Origin: Flavobacterium sp. I-STPP5a
GTDB lineage: Bacteria > Bacteroidota > Bacteroidia > Flavobacteriales > Flavobacteriaceae
Assembly: GCF_009764685.1 (NCBI RefSeq)
Contig: NZ_VHLM01000077.1
Coordinates: 62,001 to 126,000 of the forward strand
Length of the DNA: 64,000 bases
Direction: 5' to 3'
Below the pieces are notes generated by a model. The model saw only the letters and a list, made by a program, of their open reading frames with translations. It made no database searches and was not told the origin of the DNA. The position numbers were made by a program, and so were the translations under genes. Shown in pieces: positions 52,337-61,073 of the stretch (the stretch's first letter is position 1; each line of letters begins with the position of its first letter).

Positions 52337-52738
52337 TTAATTCTGATGATTTTGTGATTTTTTATCAAATATTGATGTCAATAACACAAACCAAGCAATA
52401 ATTAGTAGGAGACCGCCTATTGGCGTTACGAATCCGATAATTCTAAAATCGAAAGTAGTGAGGTTGTTGGTAGCCAAAAGATAGATAGATCCTGAGAATA
52501 ATGCTACGCCCGAAAGCACTAAATAATAAATGGCTTTTTGCTTTTTTTGTGAAAGCGCATCATAGTTCCCTATGAAAAGTAAAAACAAAGCATGATACAT
52601 TTGGTACCGAACTCCCGTTTCAAATGTTACCAATTGGTCAACAGATAAAACTTTTTTCAAGGCATGCGCGCCAAAAGCGCCTAAAATAATGGCAATCATT
52701 CCTAAAACAGCACCGCTGGCTATGATTCTTTTTTTCAT
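52337..52738 (-). CDS. DUF423 membrane protein
   Basis: 133 residues, four membrane segments. The N-terminal GAVLGMIAIILGAFGAHALKK is the DUF423 signature. The ATG at 52738 is chosen, not the frame opening at 52774, because a perfect -7 box TACTTTTG (minus strand, 52756-52763) places transcription start near 52749, between the two. Function unknown. 64 bases upstream of pckA on the same strand, with separate promoters. Confidence 0.85.
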   Translation of the reverse strand: MKKRIIASGAVLGMIAIILGAFGAHALKKVLSVDQLVTFETGVRYQMYHALFLLFIGNYDALSQKKQKAIYYLVLSGVALFSGSIYLLATNNLTTFDFRIIGFVTPIGGLLLIIAWFVLLTSIFDKKSQNHQN

Positions 52739-52755
52739 GGATCTTGTATTTAGTA

Positions 52756-52763
52756 CAAAAGTA
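52756..52763 (-). promoter_or_regulatory. -7 box of the DUF423 gene
   Basis: TACTTTTG on the minus strand matches TANNTTTG and decides the start codon of the downstream gene. Confidence 0.5.
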
Positions 52764-52869
52764 TTTGATCTCAAATGAAATTAAAAGTTTTTGAGGCCTT
52801 TGTTTTGGCGAAAGCATGTTAAAAAAAGTGCTTTATTTGTAGGTTATAAATAAAATAATCACACTTCAT

Positions 52870-52900
52870 TTGTTATAAATACAACAATTATGTATGTTTG
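52870..52900 (+). promoter_or_regulatory. Promoter of the saccharopine dehydrogenase-family gene
   Basis: TTG (52870-52872), 20-base gap, TATGTTTG (52893-52900): an excellent Bacteroidota promoter. The leader is only about 12 bases. Confidence 0.7.
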
Positions 52901-52918
52901 TGTTATAAATATATATAA

Positions 52919-54289
52919 ATGAGAACAATTTTAATCATTGGCGCAGGAAGATCGGCCTCTTCTTTAATTCGGTATTTACTTGAAAAATCCGAGAAAGAGC
53001 AGTTGCATCTTGTTATTGGTGATTTGTCATTGGCTTTGGCTCAAAAAAAAACCAACAATCATCCTAATGCTACCGCAATCGCCCTTGATATTTTTGATGA
53101 AAAGCAACGTCAACAAGCCATTCAAAATGCCAGCATTGTCATTTCTATGCTGCCCGCACATTTGCACATTCAAGTGGCCAAAGATTGTATCACGTACAAA
53201 AAGCACTTAGTTACGGCCTCATACGTGAGTGATGCCATGCAAGAATTAGATGCTCAGGCTAAAGCAAACAATCTTATTTTTATGAACGAAATCGGACTTG
53301 ATCCAGGAATTGATCACATGAGTGCCATGAAAGTGATTGATGAAATTAAGGAGAAAGGTGGCGACATGATTTTGTTTGAGTCCTTTTGTGGCGGATTAGT
53401 CGCCCCAGAATCAGACACGAATCTTTGGAATTATAAATTTACTTGGGCGCCGCGCAATGTGGTGCTGGCAGGTCAAGGAGGCGCTGCTAAGTTTATTCAA
53501 GAAGGCACCTACAAGTACATACCGTATTGCAATTTGTTTCGTAGAACCGAGTTTTTGCAAGTAGAAGGTTACGGTCGTTTTGAGGCGTATTCTAACAGAG
53601 ATTCCCTAAAATACCGCTCTGTGTACGGACTAGATGATGTACTTACTTTATACCGAGGCACCATTCGTAGAGTAGGTTTTTCAAAAGCGTGGAACATGTT
53701 CGTACAACTTGGCATGACCGATGATAGTTACATCATGGAAAACTCAGAGAACATGAGCTACCGTGAATTTGTCAACTCGTTTCTGCCGTATCATCCTACC
53801 GATTCTGTTGAAATAAAAACCCGTTTGATTCTCAAGATTGACCAAGACGACATCATGTGGGACAAATTATTAGAACTCGATTTGTTCAATCCCAACAAAA
53901 AAGTAGGTTTAACAAACGCCACACCAGCCCAAATTTTAGAAAAAATATTAACCGATAGCTGGACCTTACAAGAAGAGGACAAAGACATGATTGTCATGTA
54001 CCATAAATTTGGCTACGAGATAAACGGCAAAAAAGAACAAATAGATGCAAAAATGGTTTGCCTTGGTGACGATCAAACCTATACCGCCATGGCCAAAACC
54101 GTAGGTTTACCCGTTGCCATGGCCACATTATTAATCCTGAATGGCAAAATCACCACGCCAGGTGTACAATTACCCATTCGAAAGGAAGTATACGAGCCTA
54201 TTTTAAAAGAGTTAGAAGAATACGGCGTAATCTTCAATGAAACCGCCATGCCGTATTTAGGATACAATCCTGATAAAGAGTTTAGTTAG
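52919..54289 (+). CDS. Saccharopine dehydrogenase-family protein
   Basis: 456 residues. N-terminal Rossmann fold ILIIGAGRSASSLIRYLL (about 4-21), VISMLPAHLH, and the catalytic-domain hallmark NEIGLDPGIDHMSAM and SFCGGLVAPE. This family reversibly links lysine and oxoglutarate (or an aldehyde donor) through saccharopine and may serve lysine degradation or related amine metabolism. A hairpin terminator follows. Confidence 0.88.
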   Translation: MRTILIIGAGRSASSLIRYLLEKSEKEQLHLVIGDLSLALAQKKTNNHPNATAIALDIFDEKQRQQAIQNASIVISMLPAHLHIQVAKDCITYKKHLVTASYVSDAMQELDAQAKANNLIFMNEIGLDPGIDHMSAMKVIDEIKEKGGDMILFESFCGGLVAPESDTNLWNYKFTWAPRNVVLAGQGGAAKFIQEGTYKYIPYCNLFRRTEFLQVEGYGRFEAYSNRDSLKYRSVYGLDDVLTLYRGTIRRVGFSKAWNMFVQLGMTDDSYIMENSENMSYREFVNSFLPYHPTDSVEIKTRLILKIDQDDIMWDKLLELDLFNPNKKVGLTNATPAQILEKILTDSWTLQEEDKDMIVMYHKFGYEINGKKEQIDAKMVCLGDDQTYTAMAKTVGLPVAMATLLILNGKITTPGVQLPIRKEVYEPILKELEEYGVIFNETAMPYLGYNPDKEFS

Positions 54290-54317
54290 TAGTTTTTTTT
54301 AGATTTATAGTTGGATG

Positions 54318-54353
54318 AATCCGCTCCTTTTCAGTAAGTAGCGGATTTGTTTT
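54318..54353 (+). terminator. Terminator of the saccharopine dehydrogenase-family gene
   Basis: Stem AATCCGCT (54318-54325) with AGCGGATT (54340-54347) then T run. The same CCGCT/AGCGG core is used by the terminator at 58731-58784 on the other side of the cassette array. Confidence 0.85.
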
Positions 54354-54375
54354 TTTAGATCGTTATATTTTCAGT

Positions 54376-54488
54376 CCTTGGGCGTGCCCCTGCGTGAAAA
54401 ACTTCGGGTCAGGCTGTACGCTGCAATCTTTGTGTTTTTAAAGAAAAAACACAAAGGATTTCCGCTGCCATCCTTCACGCGAGCCCAG
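54376..54488. repeat. Structured dispersed repeat (GGGCGTGCCCC...GAGCCCA)
   Basis: About 110 bases with nested pairing: TGGGC (54379-54383) with GCCCA near 54483-54487, GCGTGAA (54392-54398) with TTCACGC (54474-54480), and a long inner hairpin CTTTGTGTTTTT (54428-54439) with AAAAACACAAAG. The GGGCGTGCCCCTGCGTG, GTCAGGCTGTACGCT and CCGCTGCCATCCTTCACGC blocks are, from memory, a very abundant intergenic element in Flavobacteriia. Open frames on both strands here are translations of this repeat. Confidence 0.65.
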
Positions 54489-54551
54489 TTTTCAGTTGTT
54501 GATTTTTTAATAATTTGTAAGATAATTTTAATATATTTGGAAAACGCAAAG

Positions 54552-54627
54552 CGAAACAAACTTTAGATTATTTACACATGTTTGGTTGTGTGTATGAAGG
54601 TTTGTTTCGTTTATATGTAAGTTAGGC
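54552..54627 (+). repeat. First attC-like element of the gene array (perfect GTTAGGC core)
   Basis: CGAAACAAACTTT (from 54552) pairs imperfectly with AAGGTTTGTTTCG (to about 54609), with an inner ACACA/TGTGT stem. Then GTTAGGC (54621-54627), an exact GTTRRRY integron core, follows. The body differs from the four following elements. It lies just before the first array gene. Confidence 0.5.
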
Positions 54628-54636
54628 AGAGATATT

Positions 54637-55659
54637 ATGAAAAAAGTACAAAAGACAATAATCCTACTATTTTTAGTTCAAATATGTTTTGGACAAAATC
54701 TAAACATAATTAATAATGAAGCAATTTTATTTAGTCTTAAACAAAAAAAGGATACTATTGATTTTATTTTAGTCGATACTAAAACTGACGAAAAAAAACC
54801 AATATTCTTATTTTGTCAAGGTTCTTTACCGATGCCTTTATTTATAAAACCCGAAAAAGAAGATATGTGGATGTTTGGTGGCGGAATTACAAATTTTGAC
54901 ATAAATGAAATCAAAAAATACTATCATTTAATTGTGATTTCTATGCCAAAAACACCTGTCATTGTTAATGAAAAAAACCTAAACGAATCATATTGTTACA
55001 TCCCCAGTTCAAACAAGCCTGATGAATTTGACCAAGAATATGTAAAATCTGATTATTTAGAGAATTACGAAAAAAGAGCAAAGGAAGTTTTGAAGTTTTT
55101 AAAGAAACAGAAATGGGTAGATAATTCAAAATTGATTGTAGCAGGACATTCACAAGGTTCAAAAGTTGCTACAGTATTGACATTGAATAATAAAAATGTT
55201 ACTCATTTAGGATTGTTTGGAGCAAACCCATTTGGTAGAATTGACCAAAGAATTAGAGAGTATCGGAAAAAGGCGGATATAAAAGAAATGACTTGGGAAG
55301 AAGCTGATGAAAGAACTGAAAACACTTATCAAATGCTTAGAGATTCTTACAATATCGACAAAATAAACAAGGAGCTCGATTTAATAGCTTGGAAGTCCTT
55401 TTCAAAACCATTTATCAATGACTGGTTGCAAATTAAAATTCCAACCTATTTAGCATATGGTTCTCATGATATTGCTTCAGAATTATGTGATTTAGTCCCC
55501 TTGTTTTACATCCAAAATTCAAAAACTAACTTGACTTATAAAAGATATCCAAATTTAGAACATAATTTCTTTGAAGTAGATGAAAATGGAAAAGCTAACT
55601 ACGACAAAGAGCATTGGATAGAAGTAATGAACGAGTTTGTAAAATGGACTATTAAATAA
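54637..55659 (+). CDS. Secreted alpha/beta hydrolase (array gene 1)
   Basis: 340 residues. Signal peptide about 1-19 (ending CFGQ). Nucleophile elbow G170-H-S172-Q-G174, acid in YGSHD and His in NLEHNFF complete a Ser-His-Asp triad. A helical insertion (about 120-160 and 205-250) forms a lid. Likely an esterase or lipase-like enzyme; substrate unknown. First gene of an array of same-strand, unrelated genes, flanked by attC-like elements; it has no functional link to the chromosomal neighbours. Confidence 0.78.
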   Translation: MKKVQKTIILLFLVQICFGQNLNIINNEAILFSLKQKKDTIDFILVDTKTDEKKPIFLFCQGSLPMPLFIKPEKEDMWMFGGGITNFDINEIKKYYHLIVISMPKTPVIVNEKNLNESYCYIPSSNKPDEFDQEYVKSDYLENYEKRAKEVLKFLKKQKWVDNSKLIVAGHSQGSKVATVLTLNNKNVTHLGLFGANPFGRIDQRIREYRKKADIKEMTWEEADERTENTYQMLRDSYNIDKINKELDLIAWKSFSKPFINDWLQIKIPTYLAYGSHDIASELCDLVPLFYIQNSKTNLTYKRYPNLEHNFFEVDENGKANYDKEHWIEVMNEFVKWTIK

Positions 55660-55664
55660 ATACA

Positions 55665-55823
<159 letters not shown>

Positions 55824-55855
55824 GATATTTTGCCAAAAAAAACTAAAAAAGAAAA

Positions 55856-56533
55856 ATGAATTTTAAAAATAAGATTGTCCTAATTACAGGAGCAAATTCA
55901 GGAATTGGAAATGCATTAGCAGAGAAACTAATTGCTGAAAAATATTATGTAATTGGAACTTCCAGAACTGGGAAAATTGAAAATATTAAGTCTGAAAACC
56001 TATTTGTTGTAGCATTAGATTTGAAAAATCAAAAGTCAATTGAAAATGCGAACAAAATAATTAGAAATAAATTTAACGGAATTGATATTTTAGTTAATAA
56101 TGCCGGAATTGCGCCAGATTTAGATAAAACAGAACCAGATTTAGAAAGTTTAAGATCAACTTTTGAAACGAACGTTTTTGGACTTGTGAATTTTACCGAA
56201 ACTGTTTTAGATTTAGTAAATCAAAACGGAAAAATTTTAAATATTTCTTCTATCATGGCAACGCTGAATACAACATCAAAAATTGATTCAACTGCTTACA
56301 GAATGTCTAAAGCTGCATTGAATATGTACACGAAAACTTTATCTGCAAGATTGAAAGATAGAAATATAGATGTGAACTCCATTCATCCAGGTTGGGTAAA
56401 TACAAAATTATCAACTGAAGGTGCACCGTTATCAACAGAATTTTCTGCAAACGGAATATTTAAACTAATAGAAACCGGAATGAAAACGGGAACTTTTTGG
56501 AATGCTGAATTACAAGAAGAAATGTTGTGGTAA
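55856..56533 (+). CDS. Short-chain dehydrogenase/reductase (array gene 2)
   Basis: 225 residues, Rossmann fold. Cofactor motif TGANSGIG (11-18), NNAG (81-84), catalytic S131/S132 region, Y148-x-x-x-K152 (YRMSK), and HPGWVNT. A classical SDR; the basic residue pattern after strand 2 (GTSRTGK) suggests NADP(H) preference (inference). Substrate unknown. Second gene of the cassette-like array. The cassette would run from 55818 to 56551. Confidence 0.88.
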   Translation: MNFKNKIVLITGANSGIGNALAEKLIAEKYYVIGTSRTGKIENIKSENLFVVALDLKNQKSIENANKIIRNKFNGIDILVNNAGIAPDLDKTEPDLESLRSTFETNVFGLVNFTETVLDLVNQNGKILNISSIMATLNTTSKIDSTAYRMSKAALNMYTKTLSARLKDRNIDVNSIHPGWVNTKLSTEGAPLSTEFSANGIFKLIETGMKTGTFWNAELQEEMLW

Positions 56534-56541
56534 AAAAACAC

Positions 56542-56676
56542 ATCACACAACAGCTACGACAACGCATTTAGACAATCAGCTTAATAGAAAATTGGTTTTG
56601 TATTTGGAAGATTTGGCAAATCCAAAGATAGAGCTTAATTTAGTCCCAAACCCGCTGTAGTAGCGGGATGTTATAG
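56542..56676 (+). repeat. attC-like element 2
   Basis: Left arm ATCACACAAC (56542-56551) is the complement, with one mismatch, of GTTGTGCGAT at the start of the same gene unit (55817-55826). Right core GTTATAG (56670-56676). Body: AGCTTAATAG, TTGGTTTTGTATTTGGAAG, AGCTTAATTTAGTCCCAAAC, nearly the same as in element 3. Confidence 0.65.
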
Positions 56677-56800
56677 GGCGGTTGTATCGAAATCAAGCAA
56701 GTAGTTCAAGTTCAAGATAACGATTTTAAAAACAAAAACGTGAAGTTAAATTTTTTAGCAGAACAAAGCGTTGGATAATAACTAACCTGAAACAAACATA

Positions 56801-57175
56801 TTGAAATCAATAGTATTTTTTTTATTTTTTTGTATCACTATAAGTGCACAAAACAAGCCAATTGGTAAATTTGAGCATAGATGGTTTTCAGATTATTGTG
56901 AAGATGGTTTAGGTTGTATTGGACAAATTTTCACTCTTCAATTAAATCAAGATAATAATTATGTTTTAGTCGAACATATTGAAAGCGATGGAATGGAAGA
57001 ACCAAAAATAATTGCTGGATTATATACATATGATAAAAATATATTGACTTTACAAACACCAACTATTTGGGTATTTAAAGTAAATAGAAAAATGACAAAA
57101 TTAAAAGCTATAGAAAAAACTAAAGCATACGGAAAAAAAGTTAGGCAAATCTATAAAAAAAAGCAAGTTGATTAA
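56801..57175 (+). CDS. Small secreted hypothetical protein (array gene 3)
   Basis: 124 residues from a TTG start, accepted because it opens a clean signal peptide (KSIVFFLFFCITISAQ). Mature part with a small beta-protein look (FTLQLNQDNNYVLVEHIE, GLYTYDKNILTLQTP). No family recognised. Three Cys residues are visible, one in the signal peptide and two near the mature N-terminus (DYCEDGLGC), which could form a disulphide. Third gene of the array. Confidence 0.6.
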   Translation: MKSIVFFLFFCITISAQNKPIGKFEHRWFSDYCEDGLGCIGQIFTLQLNQDNNYVLVEHIESDGMEEPKIIAGLYTYDKNILTLQTPTIWVFKVNRKMTKLKAIEKTKAYGKKVRQIYKKKQVD

Positions 57176-57230
57176 AACTTGATAACGGAAACGTGGAAAG
57201 TTTGCTTTTAAATTATAATTTCGACAAAAA

Positions 57231-57355
57231 CAACCAGCCCATAACAGCTACAACGAATTTGGGCAAAAGGCTTAATGATAAGTTGGTTTTGTATTTGGAA
57301 GATTTGGCAGATCCGAATAATGGGCTTAATTTAATCCCAAACGGCTTATAGCGCG
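57231..57355 (+). repeat. attC-like element 3
   Basis: Left arm CAACCAGCCCATAAC (57231-57245) mirrors GTTATAGGGCGGTTG at the head of the same unit (56670-56684), with one extra and one missing base. Body with GGCTTAATGA, TTGGTTTTGTATTTGGAAG and GGGCTTAATTTAATCCCAAAC. Right core GCTTATAGCGCG (57344-57355), which departs from GTTRRRY by C for T. Confidence 0.65.
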
Positions 57356-57385
57356 TGTACTTTACAAGAAACCTTTGGAAAACTG

Positions 57386-57898
57386 ATGAGAAAATATCAA
57401 ATACTTATAGCGACTATCCTTTTAGCGATTTCTGGAATTTTAATATTTAGCAACACTGCACGATATGAACTTACAAAAAGAATAAATATTATTTCTGCAG
57501 GAAGTTATGCGTTTTCTGAATCTTATGAATTTCCCTACTCAGAGGCGAGAGTAATAAAAGCTATCGAAAATTTCAAAGAGAAAAATCCGAAATATCAAGT
57601 CCCTGAAGTGTCAATTTTCTCAAACAATTCATTTAAACTTGAAGATTCCAAATCCGAAAATGGATTATAGTTCATCGCTTATTTTTATGATGCTGATTAA
57701 AATAGAATTTTTAATATTGCAATACGAGGAAATGAAACCAATACTACTTTAGAATTCGTGTCTATAAATAACGGTTTGAAAATTGGAAATTGGAAAGACA
57801 TAAATCGTGATTTCTCTTATGATGAAAATGAACGACTAAAAAATAGATTTGAAGAATCGTGTTTAAATCCAATAAAAAAGTTGTTGAATAACAATTAA
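57386..57898 (+). pseudogene. Broken membrane-anchored array gene 4 (two in-frame stops)
   Basis: ATG at 57386 opens a 94-codon frame with an N-terminal membrane anchor (YQILIATILLAISGILIF) that stops at TAG 57668. The same frame continues FIAYFYDAD, TAA (57698), then NRIFNIAIRGNETNTTLEFV on to a natural TAA at 57896. With the two stops read through the product would be about 170 residues, without any frameshift. No family recognised. Gene decay is the simple reading. Confidence 0.7.
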
Positions 57899-57901
57899 GG
57901 T

Positions 57902-58054
57902 TTCTGGTAACACTTGTTAAAAATGATTTGGGTTTTAGGCTTAATTTGAAATTGGTTTTGTATTTGGGATGATTTACTTCGTCTATTCGCTATCGCTCGA
58001 GTGGTTAATGCGAAAATAGAACTTAATGTAGTGCCAAACCCGCCTTAGTGCCAG
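57902..58054 (+). repeat. attC-like element 4
   Basis: Left arm TTCTGGTAACACT (57902-57914) pairs with AGTGCCAGAA (58047-58056) of its own right arm, not with the head of gene unit 4. Body shares GGCTTAATTTG, TTGGTTTTGTATTTGG and CTTAATGTAGTGCCAAACCCGC, with a short extra segment (CTTCGTCTATTCGCTATCGC). Right core TTAGTGCC. Confidence 0.55.
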
Positions 58055-58169
58055 AACGTAAGTTAGAATGCGACAGAAACTCACGAAATAAAAAAAACAC
58101 AAAGTGAAGTAATCAACTTGACGAGTGTCAAGAAACAATCAATTCAAAACCCGAAGCGAATAAAACTAA

Positions 58170-58613
58170 ATGAAATTATCCGAATATATAAAGAAGAGAA
58201 ATGGCGTTCCAATCGGGCATCCTAAGTCGCTTCGTAATAATTTAGAAAGGTCGCTTGGTGCAAATAATTTTTCAACTTTTTGGAATTTCTGGAACCCAAT
58301 TGTCGGCTATTATTTAGGAAAAAAAGTATTTCGACCGTTAAAAAAAATATTTCCAGCTGGATTTTCGTTAGTGTTAACATTTGTTTTCTGTGGACTCATT
58401 CACGATTTAGTAACGACTGTAATAAGAGGTGAAATTTCACTTTTCTTTGCCGTTTGGTTTCTTTTAATGGGGATTTGCGTTGTGATTTCAAAAGGAATTA
58501 ACTACAACTTATCAAAATGGAAATGGATTTTTAGAGCTTTAATAAATCTATTAATAATTGGTATTTGTTTTTTTCTAACAAAAGGTCTCAATACAATATT
58601 CAATTTTCATTAA
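58170..58613 (+). CDS. Small membrane protein resembling the MBOAT core (array gene 5)
   Basis: 147 residues with three to four membrane segments. FSTFWNFWNPIVGYYLGKKVFRPLKK and LVLTFVFCGLIHD look like the conserved core of membrane-bound O-acyltransferases (FWxxWH region and catalytic His in a GLxH motif), but the protein is about a third of a normal MBOAT. It could be a minimal or truncated acyltransferase or an unrelated family with similar words. Last gene of the array. Confidence 0.55.
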   Translation: MKLSEYIKKRNGVPIGHPKSLRNNLERSLGANNFSTFWNFWNPIVGYYLGKKVFRPLKKIFPAGFSLVLTFVFCGLIHDLVTTVIRGEISLFFAVWFLLMGICVVISKGINYNLSKWKWIFRALINLLIIGICFFLTKGLNTIFNFH

Positions 58614-58730
58614 AACTCAAGATTATCTCCTTACATATTCCTCTTTATAAGGAATAAAATACATCTTAAAAAAAGTGCCTTAACGATCTCGTGTTATAAA
58701 GGATTCCAACATCAAAACCAACAATATTTT

Positions 58731-58784
58731 AAAAACAAATCCGCTTCAGGTCTACTAGTCTAGTCTTGAAGCGGATTTGTTTTT
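58731..58784. terminator. Bidirectional terminator after the BlaR1-like gene
   Basis: A perfect 18-bp stem, 58731-58748 with 58767-58784 (core ATCCGCTTCA/TGAAGCGGAT), and an 18-base loop. The BlaR1-like stop codon on minus is at 58788. Confidence 0.88.
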
Positions 58785-58787
58785 GAA

Positions 58788-60251
58788 TTAGGATTTGGCT
58801 GATTGTATAGTTATTGGTAAACTGTATAGCACTCGTACGGGCTCGCCTTTTACTTTTCCAGGAATCCATTTTGGGCAAATGTTCATTACGCGTACTGCCT
58901 CGTCACCAGTGTCAAAACCAATATCACGAATGCTCTTTACATCGGTAATGCTGCCGTCTTTTTCGACAATAAAAGTGATGAAAACTTTTCCTTTTAAATC
59001 GGGTTGTTCAGGAGTTTTATAATTGTTACCTACGAATTTGTAAAATTCCATCATTCCACCAGGAAAATCTGGTTTTTCGCTTATTTCTGGAGAGTTATAG
59101 ATGCCGTGTTCTCCTTTTTTTACAATCTTATTTTCAAGGCTAAACAGATCAATTTCCATAGTTGCGGGAGCACCTTTGCTTAATTTGGTTAAAAGTTCCT
59201 CGTTGGTTGGTAGTCTTTCTTCTTTTGATAAAATCGAAGGGATCGCCCTTTTTTCGGCAGGAGTTAAGTCGTTGTACTTTTTCTCGGCGGTAATTTTTCC
59301 CTTTTCATCTTTTACCTTAAAAGTAGTTTTATTGTAGTAGGTAGTAAACAAACTCCCCACTTTGTTAGGTTGCGCATTTTGTTGGGTACCTATTTGTTGC
59401 GCCACTACCTTGGTGCATAGTGAAAATAGTAACGCTGTTACCGCAGGCAAGAGCAAGGCTTGCTTGGCAATGGCTTTTCTTTTTGATGTGGTTTTAGTCA
59501 TCATTAGTAATCGTTTTTTAGTTATTAAATAGTTCAAATTACTGGCCAAGTAAAAAGTTGGGTTCGCGTTTGCCTTTGAGAGCAACAAAGATTGGTAAAA
59601 CGGAACATTGTTATAAGAGTGCACTACTTTCTCATCGGCGAGAAATTCGTGGTTGAGTTGAATGGCTTTTTTATAAAAAATGAAAACGGGGTTGAACCAA
59701 AAAACGGTTTTCAATACTTCAATAAACAAAATATCCAAAGTGTGTTTTTGAGTCACATGCGTAAGCTCGTGGGTGTACAATTCGGCTTCAACTTGACGGT
59801 TGTTGTATTCTGTTTCGTTGATGAAAATGGTATTCAAGAATGTGTGCGGTAGCGTTTTTTCGGGAACCAAAACCAATTGAGCATTTTGATATGCAATGGG
59901 AGTATTGGACTTCATTTTTTTTGAAATCTGCACCACATTACGCAGAAATCGAAACCCCAAAACAAACGTAACTATTCCATATATACCCCAAAGCGCTATG
60001 ACAAAATAGTTCGTCTCTTCCACTGCAACGGCAGTTGTTTGTAGAATTTGGATATTTCCAGATGTAACAGTAGGTTGTGCAATTTCTTGAACAACTTCAA
60101 TAGTTATAAACGGAATTACCAACGAAAAAACCAAAGCAAACAATAAGTAAAACCTATTGAAACGGTGCATTTTTTCTTTTTCTAGCAGCAAGTGATACAC
60201 TCCTAAAAGCACCACAAGGCTGAGGGTCGATTTGATTAGAAAGTCGGTCAT
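58788..60251 (-). CDS. BlaR1-like M56 metallopeptidase sensor with TonB C-terminal domain
   Basis: 487 residues. Several membrane segments in the first 110 residues and near 262-282. The M56 zinc motif is H161-E-L-T-H165, with a second NHEFLADE. The C-terminal domain (about 395-487; FPGGMMEFYKFVGNN, GKVFITFIVEKDGSI, WIPGKVKGEPVRV) is of the TonB/energy-transducer type instead of the penicillin-binding domain of BlaR1. It should cleave the BlaI-type repressor encoded by the overlapping upstream gene (4-base overlap). The signal sensed is unknown. Confidence 0.88.
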   Translation of the reverse strand: MTDFLIKSTLSLVVLLGVYHLLLEKEKMHRFNRFYLLFALVFSLVIPFITIEVVQEIAQPTVTSGNIQILQTTAVAVEETNYFVIALWGIYGIVTFVLGFRFLRNVVQISKKMKSNTPIAYQNAQLVLVPEKTLPHTFLNTIFINETEYNNRQVEAELYTHELTHVTQKHTLDILFIEVLKTVFWFNPVFIFYKKAIQLNHEFLADEKVVHSYNNVPFYQSLLLSKANANPTFYLASNLNYLITKKRLLMMTKTTSKRKAIAKQALLLPAVTALLFSLCTKVVAQQIGTQQNAQPNKVGSLFTTYYNKTTFKVKDEKGKITAEKKYNDLTPAEKRAIPSILSKEERLPTNEELLTKLSKGAPATMEIDLFSLENKIVKKGEHGIYNSPEISEKPDFPGGMMEFYKFVGNNYKTPEQPDLKGKVFITFIVEKDGSITDVKSIRDIGFDTGDEAVRVMNICPKWIPGKVKGEPVRVLYSLPITIQSAKS

Positions 60252-60619
60252 TTTTTCTTTTTTAGAATTTCGCTATCAATTATTTTCTTTAGTTCTTCCA
60301 GTTCCGTTTGTGACAAATTGGTTTCTTTGGTAAAGAAAGAAGCAAATTGTGATGCCGAATTGTTAAAAAAGTTACTAATCAATCCGTTAACGTGTTTCGA
60401 GAAATAGTCGGTTTTTTTGACCAAAGGATAATATTCTCTTGAGTTTCCATATTCGCGGTACGCAACAAATTGCTTGTCAATCATGCGTTTTAGCAAAGTG
60501 GCAACCGTTGTGGTAGCAGGTTTTGGCTCTGGATAAGCTTCTAGTAAATCTTTCATGAAGGCTTTTTTGAGTTGCCAAAGGTGTTCCATGAGTTGTTCTT
60601 CTGAGTTTGTTAATTGCAT
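60248..60619 (-). CDS. BlaI/MecI/CopY-family repressor
   Basis: 123 residues: winged helix (about 1-75; LTNSEEQLMEHLWQL, TTVATLLKRMIDKQFVAY) and a C-terminal dimerisation helix pair. It represses by binding TACA-TGTA palindromes; inactivated by proteolysis by the membrane partner. Such a palindrome lies over the -7 box of this operon (61074-61089). 6 bases after the lipoprotein gene and overlapping the BlaR1-like gene. Confidence 0.93.
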   Translation of the reverse strand: MQLTNSEEQLMEHLWQLKKAFMKDLLEAYPEPKPATTTVATLLKRMIDKQFVAYREYGNSREYYPLVKKTDYFSKHVNGLISNFFNNSASQFASFFTKETNLSQTELEELKKIIDSEILKKKK

Positions 60620-60625
60620 CGTATA

Positions 60626-61039
60626 TTAATTTTGATTTCTGTCTGATAGTAATTCTCCTTTGTCGTAGGTTCTAATGGTGGTTAATTTTCCATTTTCGTC
60701 ATAATACAGCCATGTGCCGCTGTAGTACCAGTGTGCATATTGACCAGTGGTATCTATTTTGGATATCCCTTTTGATTGTATTTGACCGTTTTGATGATAA
60801 ATAACGGTTTTGCAAATAGCGCCTTTGTATTTTTCACGTTTTATAATTTTACCGTCAAGGTAATAGCGCCATTTTTTTACGGGATCACCTTTGCGATAGG
60901 TACCAATTGACTTGTATTTGGCGCTGTCTTGTGTGTAATGCTCTACCCAACGACCTTCGCGCAATTTGTTTTTGGTTTGATTGGTTTTGCAACTTACAAC
61001 AGCAAGTGCAACAACTAATAAAATATAAATATGTCGCAT
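60626..61039 (-). CDS. Lipoprotein with MORN_2/YwqK-like repeats, first gene of the BlaI operon
   Basis: 137 residues. Lipoprotein signal with lipobox VVSC (C17). The body has MORN-like WRYYLDGKIIKREKY, YHQNGQIQSKG and WLYYDENGKLTTIRTYDKGEL repeats, as in YwqK-type proteins. Probably anchored to the outer membrane facing the periplasm. Being first in an operon controlled by the repressor/protease pair, it may be the effector or the sensed surface component; no proof. Confidence 0.82.
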   Translation of the reverse strand: MRHIYILLVVALAVVSCKTNQTKNKLREGRWVEHYTQDSAKYKSIGTYRKGDPVKKWRYYLDGKIIKREKYKGAICKTVIYHQNGQIQSKGISKIDTTGQYAHWYYSGTWLYYDENGKLTTIRTYDKGELLSDRNQN

Positions 61040-61073
61040 GGTTTACGTTTTTGTTCTACAAGTTAAAACATTG

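Noticed and set aside
54371..54566. Mirror-image frames of 62 codons on both strands
   Set aside because: They are translations of the structured dispersed repeat and its flank, not genes.
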